From assembly GCF_021603585.1 (NCBI RefSeq), contig NZ_BQHI01000013.1, positions 1 through 64,000 on the forward strand: DNA of 64,000 nt. Reading direction: 5' to 3'. A program made the translations under genes and the position numbers. Origin of the DNA: Pseudomonas sputi. GTDB lineage: Bacteria; Pseudomonadota; Gammaproteobacteria; Pseudomonadales; Pseudomonadaceae. The notes below the pieces were generated by a model. That model worked only from the letters and a program-made list of their open reading frames with translations. It did not search any database and was not told the origin of the DNA. Shown one piece after another: positions 1-6,776 of the stretch (the first letter of the stretch is position 1; every line of letters starts with the position of its first letter).

Positions 1-74
1 TCTGTGAATTGCTCAAGCAGCTCTTTCGGGATTTTTGGCAGCTCTCGCAACGCGGGTTTCTTTTTGGTTGGCAT
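1..74 (-). CDS. IS256-family transposase, N-terminal fragment (runs off the window)
   Basis: Only the first 24 codons lie in the window. The predicted start reads MPTKKKPALRELPKIPKELL, which I recognise from memory as the N-terminus of IS256-type transposases common in Pseudomonas. The ATG is at 74. The gene continues beyond the left edge, so whether it is intact cannot be judged. The AT-rich stretch just upstream (about 95-125) is where the terminal inverted repeat would be expected. Confidence 0.6.
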   Translation of the reverse strand, partial: MPTKKKPALRELPKIPKELLEQFT

Positions 75-130
75 ACATGCACCTCTTACTCATGTTATGC
101 CCGAACACAAAATTTCTGACACCCCCACGA
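75..130. mobile_element. probable terminus of the IS256-type element
   Basis: Between the transposase start and the next gene lies the stretch containing cacaaaatttctgacaccc (about 105-125), which resembles the outer end of IS256-like elements. The other end is outside the window, so neither the inverted repeat nor the target duplication can be confirmed and the boundary is approximate. Confidence 0.35.
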
Positions 131-230
131 AGTGGCAGCGCTCCTTTGATACAGGGAGTTTCACAAATGATTAGCATCGATCCGTCCAAAGTCTGCCCTT
201 TCCACCAACCAGCCAACGGTAGGTGAAGCC

Positions 231-497
231 ATGACCAACCCTCACGATCTGAAAACCCTCGGCCTCACCCATTTCTCTTTTCAATCCAACCACGCACTCT
301 TCCGCACCACCCCCGGCGTCCCGGTCGCCACCGCCCTCTCCCACGCCTCCCATCTGCTGCACATTTCCAAACTGCTCACGTCAGATACTTCTGCCGCCAA
401 CGATCCGGAACTCCACGCCTGCGCCTCGCAATATTTGCAGGAGTTGAGCAAGGCGCTGGTCGACGACGCGGTCAAAGTGCTGAGTCCAGATCCGTAA
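231..497 (+). CDS. DUF3077 domain protein
   Basis: An 88-residue protein with the layout of the Pseudomonas-typical DUF3077 family: a short beta-like N-terminus (LFRTTPGVPVATAL), a helix with alternating Ala/Ser/Leu (SHASHLLHISKLL), and a C-terminal helix ending in LSKALVDDAVKVL. The family occurs in many copies in P. fluorescens genomes and has no assigned function. No signal peptide or membrane segment is seen. It is followed by a stem-loop shared with the convergent SDR gene. It sits about 100 bp from the IS end, so its promoter may have been altered by the insertion. Confidence 0.7.
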   Translation: MTNPHDLKTLGLTHFSFQSNHALFRTTPGVPVATALSHASHLLHISKLLTSDTSAANDPELHACASQYLQELSKALVDDAVKVLSPDP

Positions 498-509
498 ACC
501 GTCGCCCAC

Positions 510-542
510 AAAAAAGCCCTCGCATCGCTGCAAGGGCTTTGT
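510..542. terminator. bidirectional rho-independent terminator
   Basis: Inverted repeat aaagccct / agggcttt around a 12-nt loop, with A and T runs outside. It lies between two convergent genes (DUF3077 and the SDR). Confidence 0.7.
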
Positions 543-555
543 GTTTCCGCATCAA

Positions 556-1266
556 TCAGTGCCCAGCGCTCTGCCCACCGTCCACATGCAGAATCTCGCC
601 AGTCACAAACTTCGCGTTATCGAGATACACCACCGCCTGCGCAATGTCATCGATCTCGCCCATGTGCCCAACCGGATGCAGCGCGCCCAGTGCCGCGTGG
701 GTTTCCTCGCCGTGCATCGGCGTCTTGATGATGCCCGGCGAGACCGCGTTCACCCGGATGCCGCGCTTGGCGTATTCGATGGCCAGGGATTTGGTGGCGG
801 CGTTGAGGCCGCCCTTGGTCAGCGAAGCGAGGACCGAGGGCACGCCGTCGATGGCGTGGTCGACCAGGCTGGTGGTGATGTTGACCACGTGGCCCTTGCC
901 TTGTTTTTCCATCTCGGCGATGGCCAGTTGGGTGATGTAGAAGAAGCCGTTGAGGTTGACCGACAGCACCGCCGCGTAATCTTCCGGGGTGTAGGCAGTG
1001 AACGGTTTGGCGACGAAGATGCCGGCGTTGTTGACCAGGGTGTCGATGCGGCCGAAGCGTGCAACGCCTTCGCTGATCACGCGTTGAGCGGTGGCAGGGT
1101 CGCCGATGTCGCCAGCGATGGTCAGGATCTGCGGGTCGTTCGACGGTTTGATCGAGCGCGAGGTGGCGACGATGTTGTAGCCCAATTCACGGAAGGCCTT
1201 GACCATGCCTTCGCCCAGACCTTGGGAGGCGCCAGTGATGACGACGGTTTTTTTCGAATTGCTCAT
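556..1266 (-). CDS. SDR-family oxidoreductase-like protein lacking the catalytic tyrosine
   Basis: 236 residues with a classical short-chain dehydrogenase fold: nucleotide-binding TGASQGLG at residues 11-18, NNAG motif, and a C-terminal GEILHVDGG. The ATG at 1266 is preferred over an upstream one at 1284 because GAGGA lies 7 nt before it. The usual YxxxK active site reads ASLTK: the lysine is kept but the tyrosine position is alanine. It may therefore bind NAD(P) without normal dehydrogenase chemistry, or use another residue. It follows the frnE-like and tautomerase genes in the same direction, probably in one operon. Substrate unknown. Confidence 0.8.
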   Translation of the reverse strand: MSNSKKTVVITGASQGLGEGMVKAFRELGYNIVATSRSIKPSNDPQILTIAGDIGDPATAQRVISEGVARFGRIDTLVNNAGIFVAKPFTAYTPEDYAAVLSVNLNGFFYITQLAIAEMEKQGKGHVVNITTSLVDHAIDGVPSVLASLTKGGLNAATKSLAIEYAKRGIRVNAVSPGIIKTPMHGEETHAALGALHPVGHMGEIDDIAQAVVYLDNAKFVTGEILHVDGGQSAGH

Positions 1267-1299
1267 GATGAAATCCTCAATCAATAAGTGGGTGTTGAA

Positions 1300-1944
1300 T
1301 CAGGCGCTAGCCAGTTGTCTCAGCATTTGTTCGTAGTACTCGACCGATTGCGAACCGGAGACCAGGTGCTTGCCGTTCAGGATCAGCGCGGGCACCGAGT
1401 TGATCCCGTGCTGCCGGTAAAACGCCTGCAGTTGCCGCACTTCGCTGGCAAATTCGTCGTTGGCCAGCACCTTGCGGGCCCTCGCCGCATCCAGCCCCGC
1501 TTCGGTCGCCAGACGGATCAGCGTCGGGTGATCGTTGGGGTTGTCACCGTCGCGGAAGTAAGCGCGCAGCAGGATCTTTTTCAGCGCGACCTGGCGCCCT
1601 TCCTGCGCTGCCCACATCAGCAAGCGATGGGCATCGAAGGTGTTGTGAAAGTGCGTGCGTTTCTCCAGGTCGAACTCGAAACCGATGCCCTTGCCGCGTT
1701 CGATCTGCATCTTCTTGCCGGCGGCGACGTCTTCGGCGGTGCGGCCGTATTTGCGCATCAGGTGCTGCACGGCCGGTTCGCCTTCGGCGGGCATGTCCGG
1801 GTTGAGTTCGAAGGGCTTGTAGGTCAGCTCCACCGAAACCTCGCCGGCCAGATTGCCGATCGCCTGCTCCAGCGCCGTCGCCCCGAGTGCGCACCAGGGG
1901 CACACCACGTCGGAGACGAAATCGATGGTCACGGTCGGGGTCAT
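1300..1944 (-). CDS. DsbA/FrnE-family thiol oxidoreductase
   Basis: 214 residues with a thioredoxin-fold CPWC motif at residues 15-18 and the long helical insertion of the FrnE/2-hydroxychromene-2-carboxylate isomerase-like branch of the DsbA superfamily. The conserved cis-proline region reads NSVPALILNGK near the C-terminus. There is no signal peptide, so it is probably cytoplasmic. It overlaps the upstream tautomerase gene by 4 nt (ATGA) and is followed 33 nt later by the SDR, indicating one transcript. Family members act in disulfide chemistry and stress resistance; the substrate here is not evident. Confidence 0.85.
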   Translation of the reverse strand: MTPTVTIDFVSDVVCPWCALGATALEQAIGNLAGEVSVELTYKPFELNPDMPAEGEPAVQHLMRKYGRTAEDVAAGKKMQIERGKGIGFEFDLEKRTHFHNTFDAHRLLMWAAQEGRQVALKKILLRAYFRDGDNPNDHPTLIRLATEAGLDAARARKVLANDEFASEVRQLQAFYRQHGINSVPALILNGKHLVSGSQSVEYYEQMLRQLASA

Positions 1945-2159
1945 GACTGGCCCCGTTCCGCCAGCTGTCGGCGGTATTCGGTAGTGGTGATGCCGGCGTA
2001 GCCCCAGTTATCGGTGTCGACTTCTTCGATCACGATGTGGGTCAGGTCCGGGCGTTTATTGAGGACGCGTTCCAGGGTTTCAGTGATTTCGGCGATCACC
2101 TGAGCTTTCTGCTCACGGGTAACGCCGTCGCGGGTGATGCGTACGCTGACAAATGGCAT
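1941..2159 (-). CDS. 4-oxalocrotonate tautomerase-family protein
   Basis: A 72-residue protein beginning MPFVSVRI. The proline after the initiator methionine is the catalytic base of tautomerase-superfamily enzymes once methionine is removed. The length and beta-alpha-beta pattern fit the small 4-OT class (DmpI/YdcE-like). It is the first gene of a three-gene operon with the FrnE-like and SDR genes (4-nt overlap downstream). Substrate unknown. Confidence 0.85.
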   Translation of the reverse strand: MPFVSVRITRDGVTREQKAQVIAEITETLERVLNKRPDLTHIVIEEVDTDNWGYAGITTTEYRRQLAERGQS

Positions 2160-2507
2160 GACGACTACTCCAGTGACCTGCCCTCGGGATGATGGTCAGG
2201 TGTTGGAGCTCAATTTAGGCGTGTGCCGGGAGGGGAAAAAGTAGGGGTGGGGTACTTCATTTATAATGCGGTGTAATGAATTGATACGTCTATGTCGCTA
2301 CCGCTTACCCATTGAAGTCGTAGGTTGACACATCAGATTCAGTGGCCGAGAATCGGCCCCAAGAGCGCGAAACCGACTGCCATCAGGTGGCGATAGTCGG
2401 CGTTAGGAACCCCGTTGATGACCTGAAAATCAGCGTTCGGGTGAGACCTCTTCTCCCCTGCTTGAGGGAGCACAATATCAAGCAACTTTTTCGTGAAGGG
2501 CAGCCTG
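2160..2507. other. intergenic region without a confident gene
   Basis: Apart from the dyad near 2256 and a stem-loop at the right end, this stretch holds no convincing gene. A minus-strand open frame ending in ADYRHLMAVGFALLGPILGH (to 2339) has a protein-like tail, but no good start site and it overlaps the end of the next gene. It may be decayed coding sequence next to the PBECR-like gene. Confidence 0.4.
2256..2280 (-). promoter_or_regulatory. dyad-containing promoter region of the tautomerase operon
   Basis: The inverted repeat TTCATT-N13-AATGAA encloses an AT-rich TATAAA-like sequence about 100 bp before the tautomerase start, the expected place for a regulator-controlled promoter. No obvious -35 consensus is seen. 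On the + strand the same bases give a TATAAT, so direction is uncertain. Confidence 0.3.
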
Positions 2508-2525
2508 TTAAGGCTGCCCTTTTTG
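2499..2525 (+). terminator. stem-loop with + strand T-run
   Basis: gggcagcc-tgttaa-ggctgccc followed by ttttt on the + strand. The stop codon of the convergent minus-strand gene lies in the loop, so the hairpin overlaps its end. No clear + strand gene precedes it. Confidence 0.55.
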
Positions 2526-3041
2526 TTTGGGCCATCGGTATCGTTGGAACAGCAGCTCTCCATGCCGATGCTTGTTCAGTCCCTTTTTGTCACAGTTCAT
2601 GAAGTTCCAGAGTACGTTGCCGTGATCGATATGGATCACGACCAGCATCTGGTATTTCGTGTTGTAGACACCGATGTATGTCAGTCGGAAAGAGTCGTCA
2701 TCGTAGGAAATCTTCCAGATCTCTAACGGCTTTTTAAGGGTATCTTGCGCGAAGTCCGTGAAGCGCTCTCGAGCATTCGGGCGTTTTTCCACAATGTGCA
2801 ACAAGTGCTCGCGCCTCACCAGAACTGGGCAAATGGGTGTCTCAATCACTGTTGAATTGAGGCCGTCATGAAGTCCGAAGCCTTTGGCAACTTGCTCCCA
2901 TGCAGCCTCCAGACTCTCGGCACCCGGACGTTCTCTGATCGCAGAAGTCAGCAACTCGGGATCAATGTCCCGAATGTCCGGTAAACCAAGATCCTTCCAG
3001 TTCTTTTGTTCAGGTAACGCCCTGCTCCCAGGCACACTCAT
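2508..3041 (-). CDS. PBECR-type nuclease-fold protein (putative)
   Basis: 177 residues from the ATG at 3041, which has GAGAGG 6 nt upstream; another ATG lies at 3047. The C-terminal half (VLVRREHLLHIVEKRP, then P-evW pattern KKPLEIWKISYDD, then R-l-tYIGVY) looks like the PBECR (phage-Barnase-EndoU-ColicinE5/RelE-like) fold, found in phage-borne and polymorphic toxin proteins. This assignment is from pattern memory only. The reading frame stays open upstream of the start for about 90 nt with protein-like composition but no ATG/GTG/TTG, suggesting it may be the cut-off 3' part of a longer gene. No immunity partner is recognisable. Confidence 0.5.
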   Translation of the reverse strand: MSVPGSRALPEQKNWKDLGLPDIRDIDPELLTSAIRERPGAESLEAAWEQVAKGFGLHDGLNSTVIETPICPVLVRREHLLHIVEKRPNARERFTDFAQDTLKKPLEIWKISYDDDSFRLTYIGVYNTKYQMLVVIHIDHGNVLWNFMNCDKKGLNKHRHGELLFQRYRWPKQKGQP

Positions 3042-3047
3042 TGACAT

Positions 3048-3260
3048 CCTCTCGCTAGCTTCGCGGATGCCGGCATTGCCTGGATATCCAATCGCCTCGG
3101 ACTGAAAATGTCCCGAAATTAACTGCCTGATATTTCAGCCACTTGTGCTGCGGTAATAAATCAGCCCGTTCTTGTCTTTCAATAGGAGGCTTCCGGCATC
3201 AACGCTGAACAGCGCGAGAGGGCTGTACGAAAATGTCCCAGCCGCTGTAGCCCCACCGCA
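3048..3260 (-). pseudogene. possible degraded coding remnant upstream of the PBECR-like gene
   Basis: In one minus-strand frame 3137-3260 reads a protein-like end (FSYSPLALFSVDAG, then KDKNGLIYYRSTSG and a stop at 3137). In another frame the sequence from there to 3048 is open into the PBECR-like gene (EAIGYPGNAGIREASERM). Neither has a start codon and ribosome-binding site. I read this as leftovers of one or two larger genes, perhaps a toxin-bearing polypeptide. The parent family is not recognised. Confidence 0.3.
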
Positions 3261-3302
3261 CAAAAAAAGTGCCCGACTCCTTCGAGTCGGGCACTTTTTT
3301 TG
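3261..3302. terminator. strong bidirectional terminator
   Basis: aaaaaagtgcccgactc / gagtcgggcactttttt around a 4-nt loop: a long perfect stem with A and T runs on both sides. The rest of 3303-3488 shows no gene and is presumably the promoter region of the LysR gene. Confidence 0.8.
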
Positions 3303-3488
3303 ACCCCAATCACCCCCACGTCACCAAAAACCCCGATCCTGTGTCAGCCTCCAGCCATCGGCGGGGGAATCAATTCGCTACTAATTGCGCGACAACTATG
3401 CTCAGGTACAGGAATATAGCCGGCAAATGGCGCCGTTCAGGCCGTCACATACACAAAAATACCCAGCCCACTTCAGAGGGCATTACCC

Positions 3489-4415
3489 ATGGATAGCAGA
3501 ACCTTACGCAACCTCATGCGCATCGTGCAGACCGGCTCGTTGTCGGCCGCAGCCGAGCACTCGTGTCTGACTGTGCAGGCCCTGGCCGCACAGTTGAACA
3601 AGGTCGAAGAGCAGTTCGGTTTCCGCTTGTTTAGACGATCCAACAAGGGACTGACGCTGACGCCGCAAGGCACGGAGCTGACGCCCTATATGGACAGAGT
3701 GCTGATTGCCACGCGGCAGATGGAAGAGAAAGTCGAAGCCTTGAAGGTGCCGGGACAGCGCACGTTGAAAGTGGCGTTGAACACCACGCTGGCGCCGGAC
3801 TTCAACCGGCGAATGATCGGACGCCTGATCGAGGTGTTTCCCGATTACCAGATGGAATTCAGCTACGCCGAGTCGATGGAAAACCTCAGCAAACTGAAGA
3901 ACGAGGACTTCGATCTGGCGGTGCTGATCGGCCCGCAGCGTCCGGGCTTGCCCAGCATTGTCCTGCCGGAAGTGCAGGTGCAGGTGGTCGGCGCGCATTG
4001 CGGTCAGGAGAATGATCCGCTGACGTTGCTCGGCAACAAGTTTCAGGTGCGTCCGGCAGAAGATTGCCCGTATTCCCACAGCTTTTTGCGTTTTCTCGAC
4101 GCAGGGCTGGGCAATCACGAGAACAGTCAGCGCACGATCTACTCCTGCAGCGAAACGCTGACCCTGTCGCTCATCACCCAGATGGACGCGGTCGGCATGG
4201 TCTCCCGCGAGGCCGCGCAGAAGAACGGCCTGACGATTTTCCCGGGATTCGAGGATTTCCTCGAAGTGCGCCTGGCGGTGAACAACCCGGATCTGTCCGG
4301 CCAGGCGTTGAACGACGTGGTCGATCTGCCGCTACATGAACGAACCGAGCGCAATGTACGCAGCCGTCCCAACCGCCACACTGAGAAAGAGGTTTTTGCT
4401 GAAATACGCACATAA
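3489..4415 (+). CDS. LysR-family transcriptional regulator
   Basis: 308 residues with an N-terminal winged HTH (about residues 3-62, SLSAAAEHSCLTVQALAAQ) and a LysR substrate-binding domain (about 90-290). GAGGG precedes the ATG by 8 nt. It is convergent with azlD-azlC-GNAT-dioxygenase and may regulate that operon, though it is not divergent from its promoter as LysR regulators usually are. The last ~28 residues (after DVVDLPL) are read antisense through the end of azlD and are rich in Arg/Glu/Thr, unlike a LysR tail, so the native stop may have been lost. Confidence 0.85.
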   Translation: MDSRTLRNLMRIVQTGSLSAAAEHSCLTVQALAAQLNKVEEQFGFRLFRRSNKGLTLTPQGTELTPYMDRVLIATRQMEEKVEALKVPGQRTLKVALNTTLAPDFNRRMIGRLIEVFPDYQMEFSYAESMENLSKLKNEDFDLAVLIGPQRPGLPSIVLPEVQVQVVGAHCGQENDPLTLLGNKFQVRPAEDCPYSHSFLRFLDAGLGNHENSQRTIYSCSETLTLSLITQMDAVGMVSREAAQKNGLTIFPGFEDFLEVRLAVNNPDLSGQALNDVVDLPLHERTERNVRSRPNRHTEKEVFAEIRT

Positions 4416-4649
4416 CAGCGTCGGAATCGCTGCATAGAATTCCGGGCGATCGAGCTGTATGTGCTGATCCTTGATCAACAAGGGTGTCAGGCTGATCGCA
4501 GCGACGATCGCCACCGGCAGGTATTCCAGCGCGCGGGCGACGAAGGGCGGCCAGTGCTCGGTATTGACCTGCAGCGGCAGGGCCCGTGGCAGGAAGGTCA
4601 CGGCCATCATCAGCGCGACCACCAGGATCAGGAACGTTTGGTCAGGCAT
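4332..4649 (-). CDS. azlD: AzlD-family branched-chain amino acid exporter subunit
   Basis: 105 residues from the ATG at 4649, with about four hydrophobic segments and the AzlD pattern (TFLPRALPL, ALEYLPVAIVAAISLTPLL). AzlD is the small partner of AzlC in branched-chain amino acid and azaleucine efflux. The start lies within the azlC end (22-nt overlap), showing translational coupling. Its 3' end overlaps the convergent LysR gene by 84 nt. Confidence 0.85.
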   Translation of the reverse strand: MPDQTFLILVVALMMAVTFLPRALPLQVNTEHWPPFVARALEYLPVAIVAAISLTPLLIKDQHIQLDRPEFYAAIPTLLCAYFSKNLFLSVAVGTAAYIALGSFM

Positions 4650-5344
4650 ACACCCACTCCGCAGCCCACAAACGTGGCGATGAAAACGTTGAATGGCGAG
4701 CTGCCCACCAGGCTCAGTGCGCCCATGCAAACCACCGCGGCCAGGGCAGCAATGAGTTTGTTGCGGGTGTTACACAACGAGACCAGCACGTAGAGCATCA
4801 TCGCGGTCAGCGCGTAATCGAGCTGGTATTTGATCAGGTGCGAGGCGTACTGCGCACACAAGGCTCCGAGCAATCCGCCGATCACCCAGGAGGTGTGGCA
4901 AAACAGGTTGAAGCCGATCAGATATCGGATGTTCACCGGTGCCCCGGTGCCCAGTTTGACGCTGTGGAAGGCGAACGATTCATCGGTCAGGCCGCCGGCG
5001 TAGCACCAGCGCTCCATGCGGCTCAGGCCCAGCGCCCGCAGGGCCTTCGCCATGTAGACCGACATCAGCATGTGCCGCGCATTGATCAGAAACGTGGTCA
5101 GCACGATGGTGGTCAGTGACGCACCGCTGCTGATCAGCGCCAGCGCCGCAAACTGCGAAGCGCCGGCATACACGAACAGACACATCGCCACCGGCAGCCA
5201 CAGCGGCAACCCGGCATTGACCGCCATCAGCCCGAACACGAACGACACGGTGAAGTAACCAGCCACCACCGGGCTGGCTTCGGCAAAGGTGCGCGATGGC
5301 TGACGGTCGACCATCAGCGGCGCACTGCCGGATGTTTCATTCAT
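4628..5344 (-). CDS. azlC: AzlC-family amino acid exporter large subunit
   Basis: 238 residues with about six to eight transmembrane helices and the AzlC signatures FVYAGASQFAALAL and TTFLINARHMLMS, then GGLTDESFAF. AzlC/BrnF proteins pair with AzlD/BrnE to export branched-chain amino acids and analogues across the inner membrane. It overlaps the upstream GNAT by 4 nt and azlD by 22 nt. The presence of an IDO-like amino acid hydroxylase in the same operon suggests the exported compound may be a hydroxylated or acetylated amino acid (inference). Confidence 0.88.
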   Translation of the reverse strand: MNETSGSAPLMVDRQPSRTFAEASPVVAGYFTVSFVFGLMAVNAGLPLWLPVAMCLFVYAGASQFAALALISSGASLTTIVLTTFLINARHMLMSVYMAKALRALGLSRMERWCYAGGLTDESFAFHSVKLGTGAPVNIRYLIGFNLFCHTSWVIGGLLGALCAQYASHLIKYQLDYALTAMMLYVLVSLCNTRNKLIAALAAVVCMGALSLVGSSPFNVFIATFVGCGVGVCLTKRS

Positions 5345-5808
5345 AGATCCCTCTCAAATGTCCGCTCGCCGTGAGGTTCGCAAAAACCCTGGGCCGTCCA
5401 GAAACGCTTGCCCGCGAGGTTAGCATCGTCGACGAACAGAAACATCCGCAGCACACCGACCCGTTTCATGTCGGCCGACGCTGCTTCCACCAGCCGCTGG
5501 CCCACACCCTGACTGCGATAGCGCAGGCTGACCGCCAGATGGTTGATCGTGCCGCGACTGCCGAGCATGCCACCCAGCACCGCACCGACGATTTCGCCTT
5601 CCACATCGAAGGCGAGATAGGCCGTGGTGGTCTTCTGGATCAGCACGCCGCGCAGGCATTTGGCGTCCTGCCATTCACAGAACGACACTTCGTCGAACTG
5701 GCGGAAGAAGCGCTCCATGCGCTGCGCGTCCTTGGCCGTCGCGCGCCGCAGCACCACCGGCGTCGAGCATTCGAGGCCGTCGATTGGGGTGATCTGATTA
5801 GCGAACAA
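5341..5808 (-). CDS. GNAT-family N-acetyltransferase
   Basis: 155 residues with the GNAT fold; the acetyl-CoA loop is YRSQGVGQRLV (R/QxxGxG/A type) at about residues 96-106, followed by the usual beta5 region MFLFVDDANLAGKRFWTAQGF. It starts inside the end of the dioxygenase gene (11-nt overlap) and overlaps azlC by 4 nt, so it is the second gene of a coupled four-gene operon. The likely substrate is a small amine or amino acid, possibly the hydroxylated product of the upstream enzyme (inference). Confidence 0.85.
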   Translation of the reverse strand: MFANQITPIDGLECSTPVVLRRATAKDAQRMERFFRQFDEVSFCEWQDAKCLRGVLIQKTTTAYLAFDVEGEIVGAVLGGMLGSRGTINHLAVSLRYRSQGVGQRLVEAASADMKRVGVLRMFLFVDDANLAGKRFWTAQGFCEPHGERTFERDL

Positions 5809-6544
5809 TGTCGAAAGCGGTCCCGGGCCGCGAGAAGGAAATCGCCAGGATCTGCCGGTACGCCATGGCGTGGGAGTGAGTGTTGCGTGCCGGTGTCACG
5901 TAGTGACGCATGTCGCGGTCGAGGAAGTAGGTGGTGTCGAGGATTTCCTGGTAGGTGGTCGACGCCAGTTGCTGCTCGTGAATGTCGTACAGGCGGCTTT
6001 CGGCGCCCTCGACATTGTTGCGCCCCCAGAAGTGCACGCCGCTGAACGGGTAACCGTCGCAGTGAATCCCTTCCGGCGTAATTTCCAGTTGTTTGCCGGG
6101 CTTGATCTCGATGCGGATCTGATGGATCTGGCACTGCCAGATTTCATCGTGCAGCTCTTCCGGCAACACGCTTTTGTACACTTCGAAATCGGTGTCGATC
6201 AGGCTGCGCATCACCGGCGAGCTGATGACTTCGTCCGAGAAGTCCTGGAAGTGCCGCACCACGCCGCCCACATAGCTGTTGTTGGCTTTGGACTGTACGT
6301 ACGCGCGATGTTCCAGTTGCTTGAGTTCGCGAGTCTTGGGGTTGTATTCAAAGTCGCTGTAACGACGGTAACGCATGCCGGCTTCGGCCTGACCGTAGTA
6401 ACTGTCAGGCTCCATGTTTTCCCAACTTTTGGTCAGTCTGACGAAGTCGGCGAAATGACCGTAGAGATTGAAGTCAGCACCCTGCACATTGGCGTACTTG
6501 TCGCGCCGTAGCGATTCGCCCACTTCTCTGGTTAAAACGATCAT
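5798..6544 (-). CDS. 2OG-Fe(II) dioxygenase of the isoleucine-dioxygenase (IDO) family
   Basis: 248 residues from the ATG at 6544, with GGAG 9 nt upstream; an in-frame TTG at 6550 is less likely. The metal ligands fit H161-C-D163 (IHCDGYPF) and H214 (MRHYVTPA), with R230 placed to bind 2-oxoglutarate. The overall pattern matches the PF10014-type family whose founding member, B. thuringiensis IDO, hydroxylates free L-isoleucine at C4; other members act on Leu, Met and related residues. It heads the operon dioxygenase-GNAT-azlC-azlD. Exact amino acid substrate and position cannot be told from sequence. Confidence 0.82.
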   Translation of the reverse strand: MIVLTREVGESLRRDKYANVQGADFNLYGHFADFVRLTKSWENMEPDSYYGQAEAGMRYRRYSDFEYNPKTRELKQLEHRAYVQSKANNSYVGGVVRHFQDFSDEVISSPVMRSLIDTDFEVYKSVLPEELHDEIWQCQIHQIRIEIKPGKQLEITPEGIHCDGYPFSGVHFWGRNNVEGAESRLYDIHEQQLASTTYQEILDTTYFLDRDMRHYVTPARNTHSHAMAYRQILAISFSRPGTAFDIVR

Positions 6545-6547
6545 TAC

Positions 6548-6596
6548 CAAATTCTCCGCTGCATTGAGCGGCCTAATCTATTAGGTGGAGAATTTG
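6548..6596 (-). promoter_or_regulatory. folded 5' leader enclosing the dioxygenase ribosome-binding site
   Basis: Read on the minus strand, CAAATTCTCC (6596-6587) is perfectly complementary to GGAGAATTTG (6557-6548), which contains the GGAG ribosome-binding site of the dioxygenase. Between the arms lie two further inverted repeats: CCTAAT/ATTAGG (6572-6585) and CCGCT/AGCGG (6556-6571). The last shares two bases with the outer stem, so the two pairings partly exclude each other. This could be an RNA switch or thermometer, or a DNA operator. Inferred by eye. Confidence 0.5.
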
Positions 6597-6634
6597 CGTC
6601 CATGAGAAAGAATTTCAGGCATTTAAAGCCCTGT

Positions 6635-6676
6635 TTGAAACGCGATTTGAAACGGCTTGAAAGTGCATTTCAAATG
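6635..6676 (-). promoter_or_regulatory. cluster of TTTCAA repeats upstream of the dioxygenase operon
   Basis: Three TTTCAA copies on the minus strand (6662-6657, 6652-6647, 6640-6635), spaced 10 and 12 bp, plus the palindrome catttcaaatg (6666-6676). Near-helical spacing suggests cooperative binding by an activator such as Lrp or a LysR protein. Inference only. Confidence 0.35.
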
Positions 6677-6719
6677 ACAAAAACACGGGTTTTTATGCTG
6701 TTTTCGCGAAAAACGTCAA

Positions 6720-6750
6720 AAAAAAACCCCGAACCAGTCGGGGTTTTTCT
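6720..6750 (-). terminator. oprD-family porin terminator
   Basis: aaaaaccccga / tcggggttttt stem with a T-run on the minus strand, 27 nt beyond the porin stop. Confidence 0.75.
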
Positions 6751-6776
6751 GACGCGTTTCGCGGGTCAATCGATCA

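Noticed and set aside
2339-2563. Minus-strand 74-codon ORF
   Set aside because: Overlaps the end of the PBECR-like gene in another frame and has no ribosome-binding site; kept only as possible debris.
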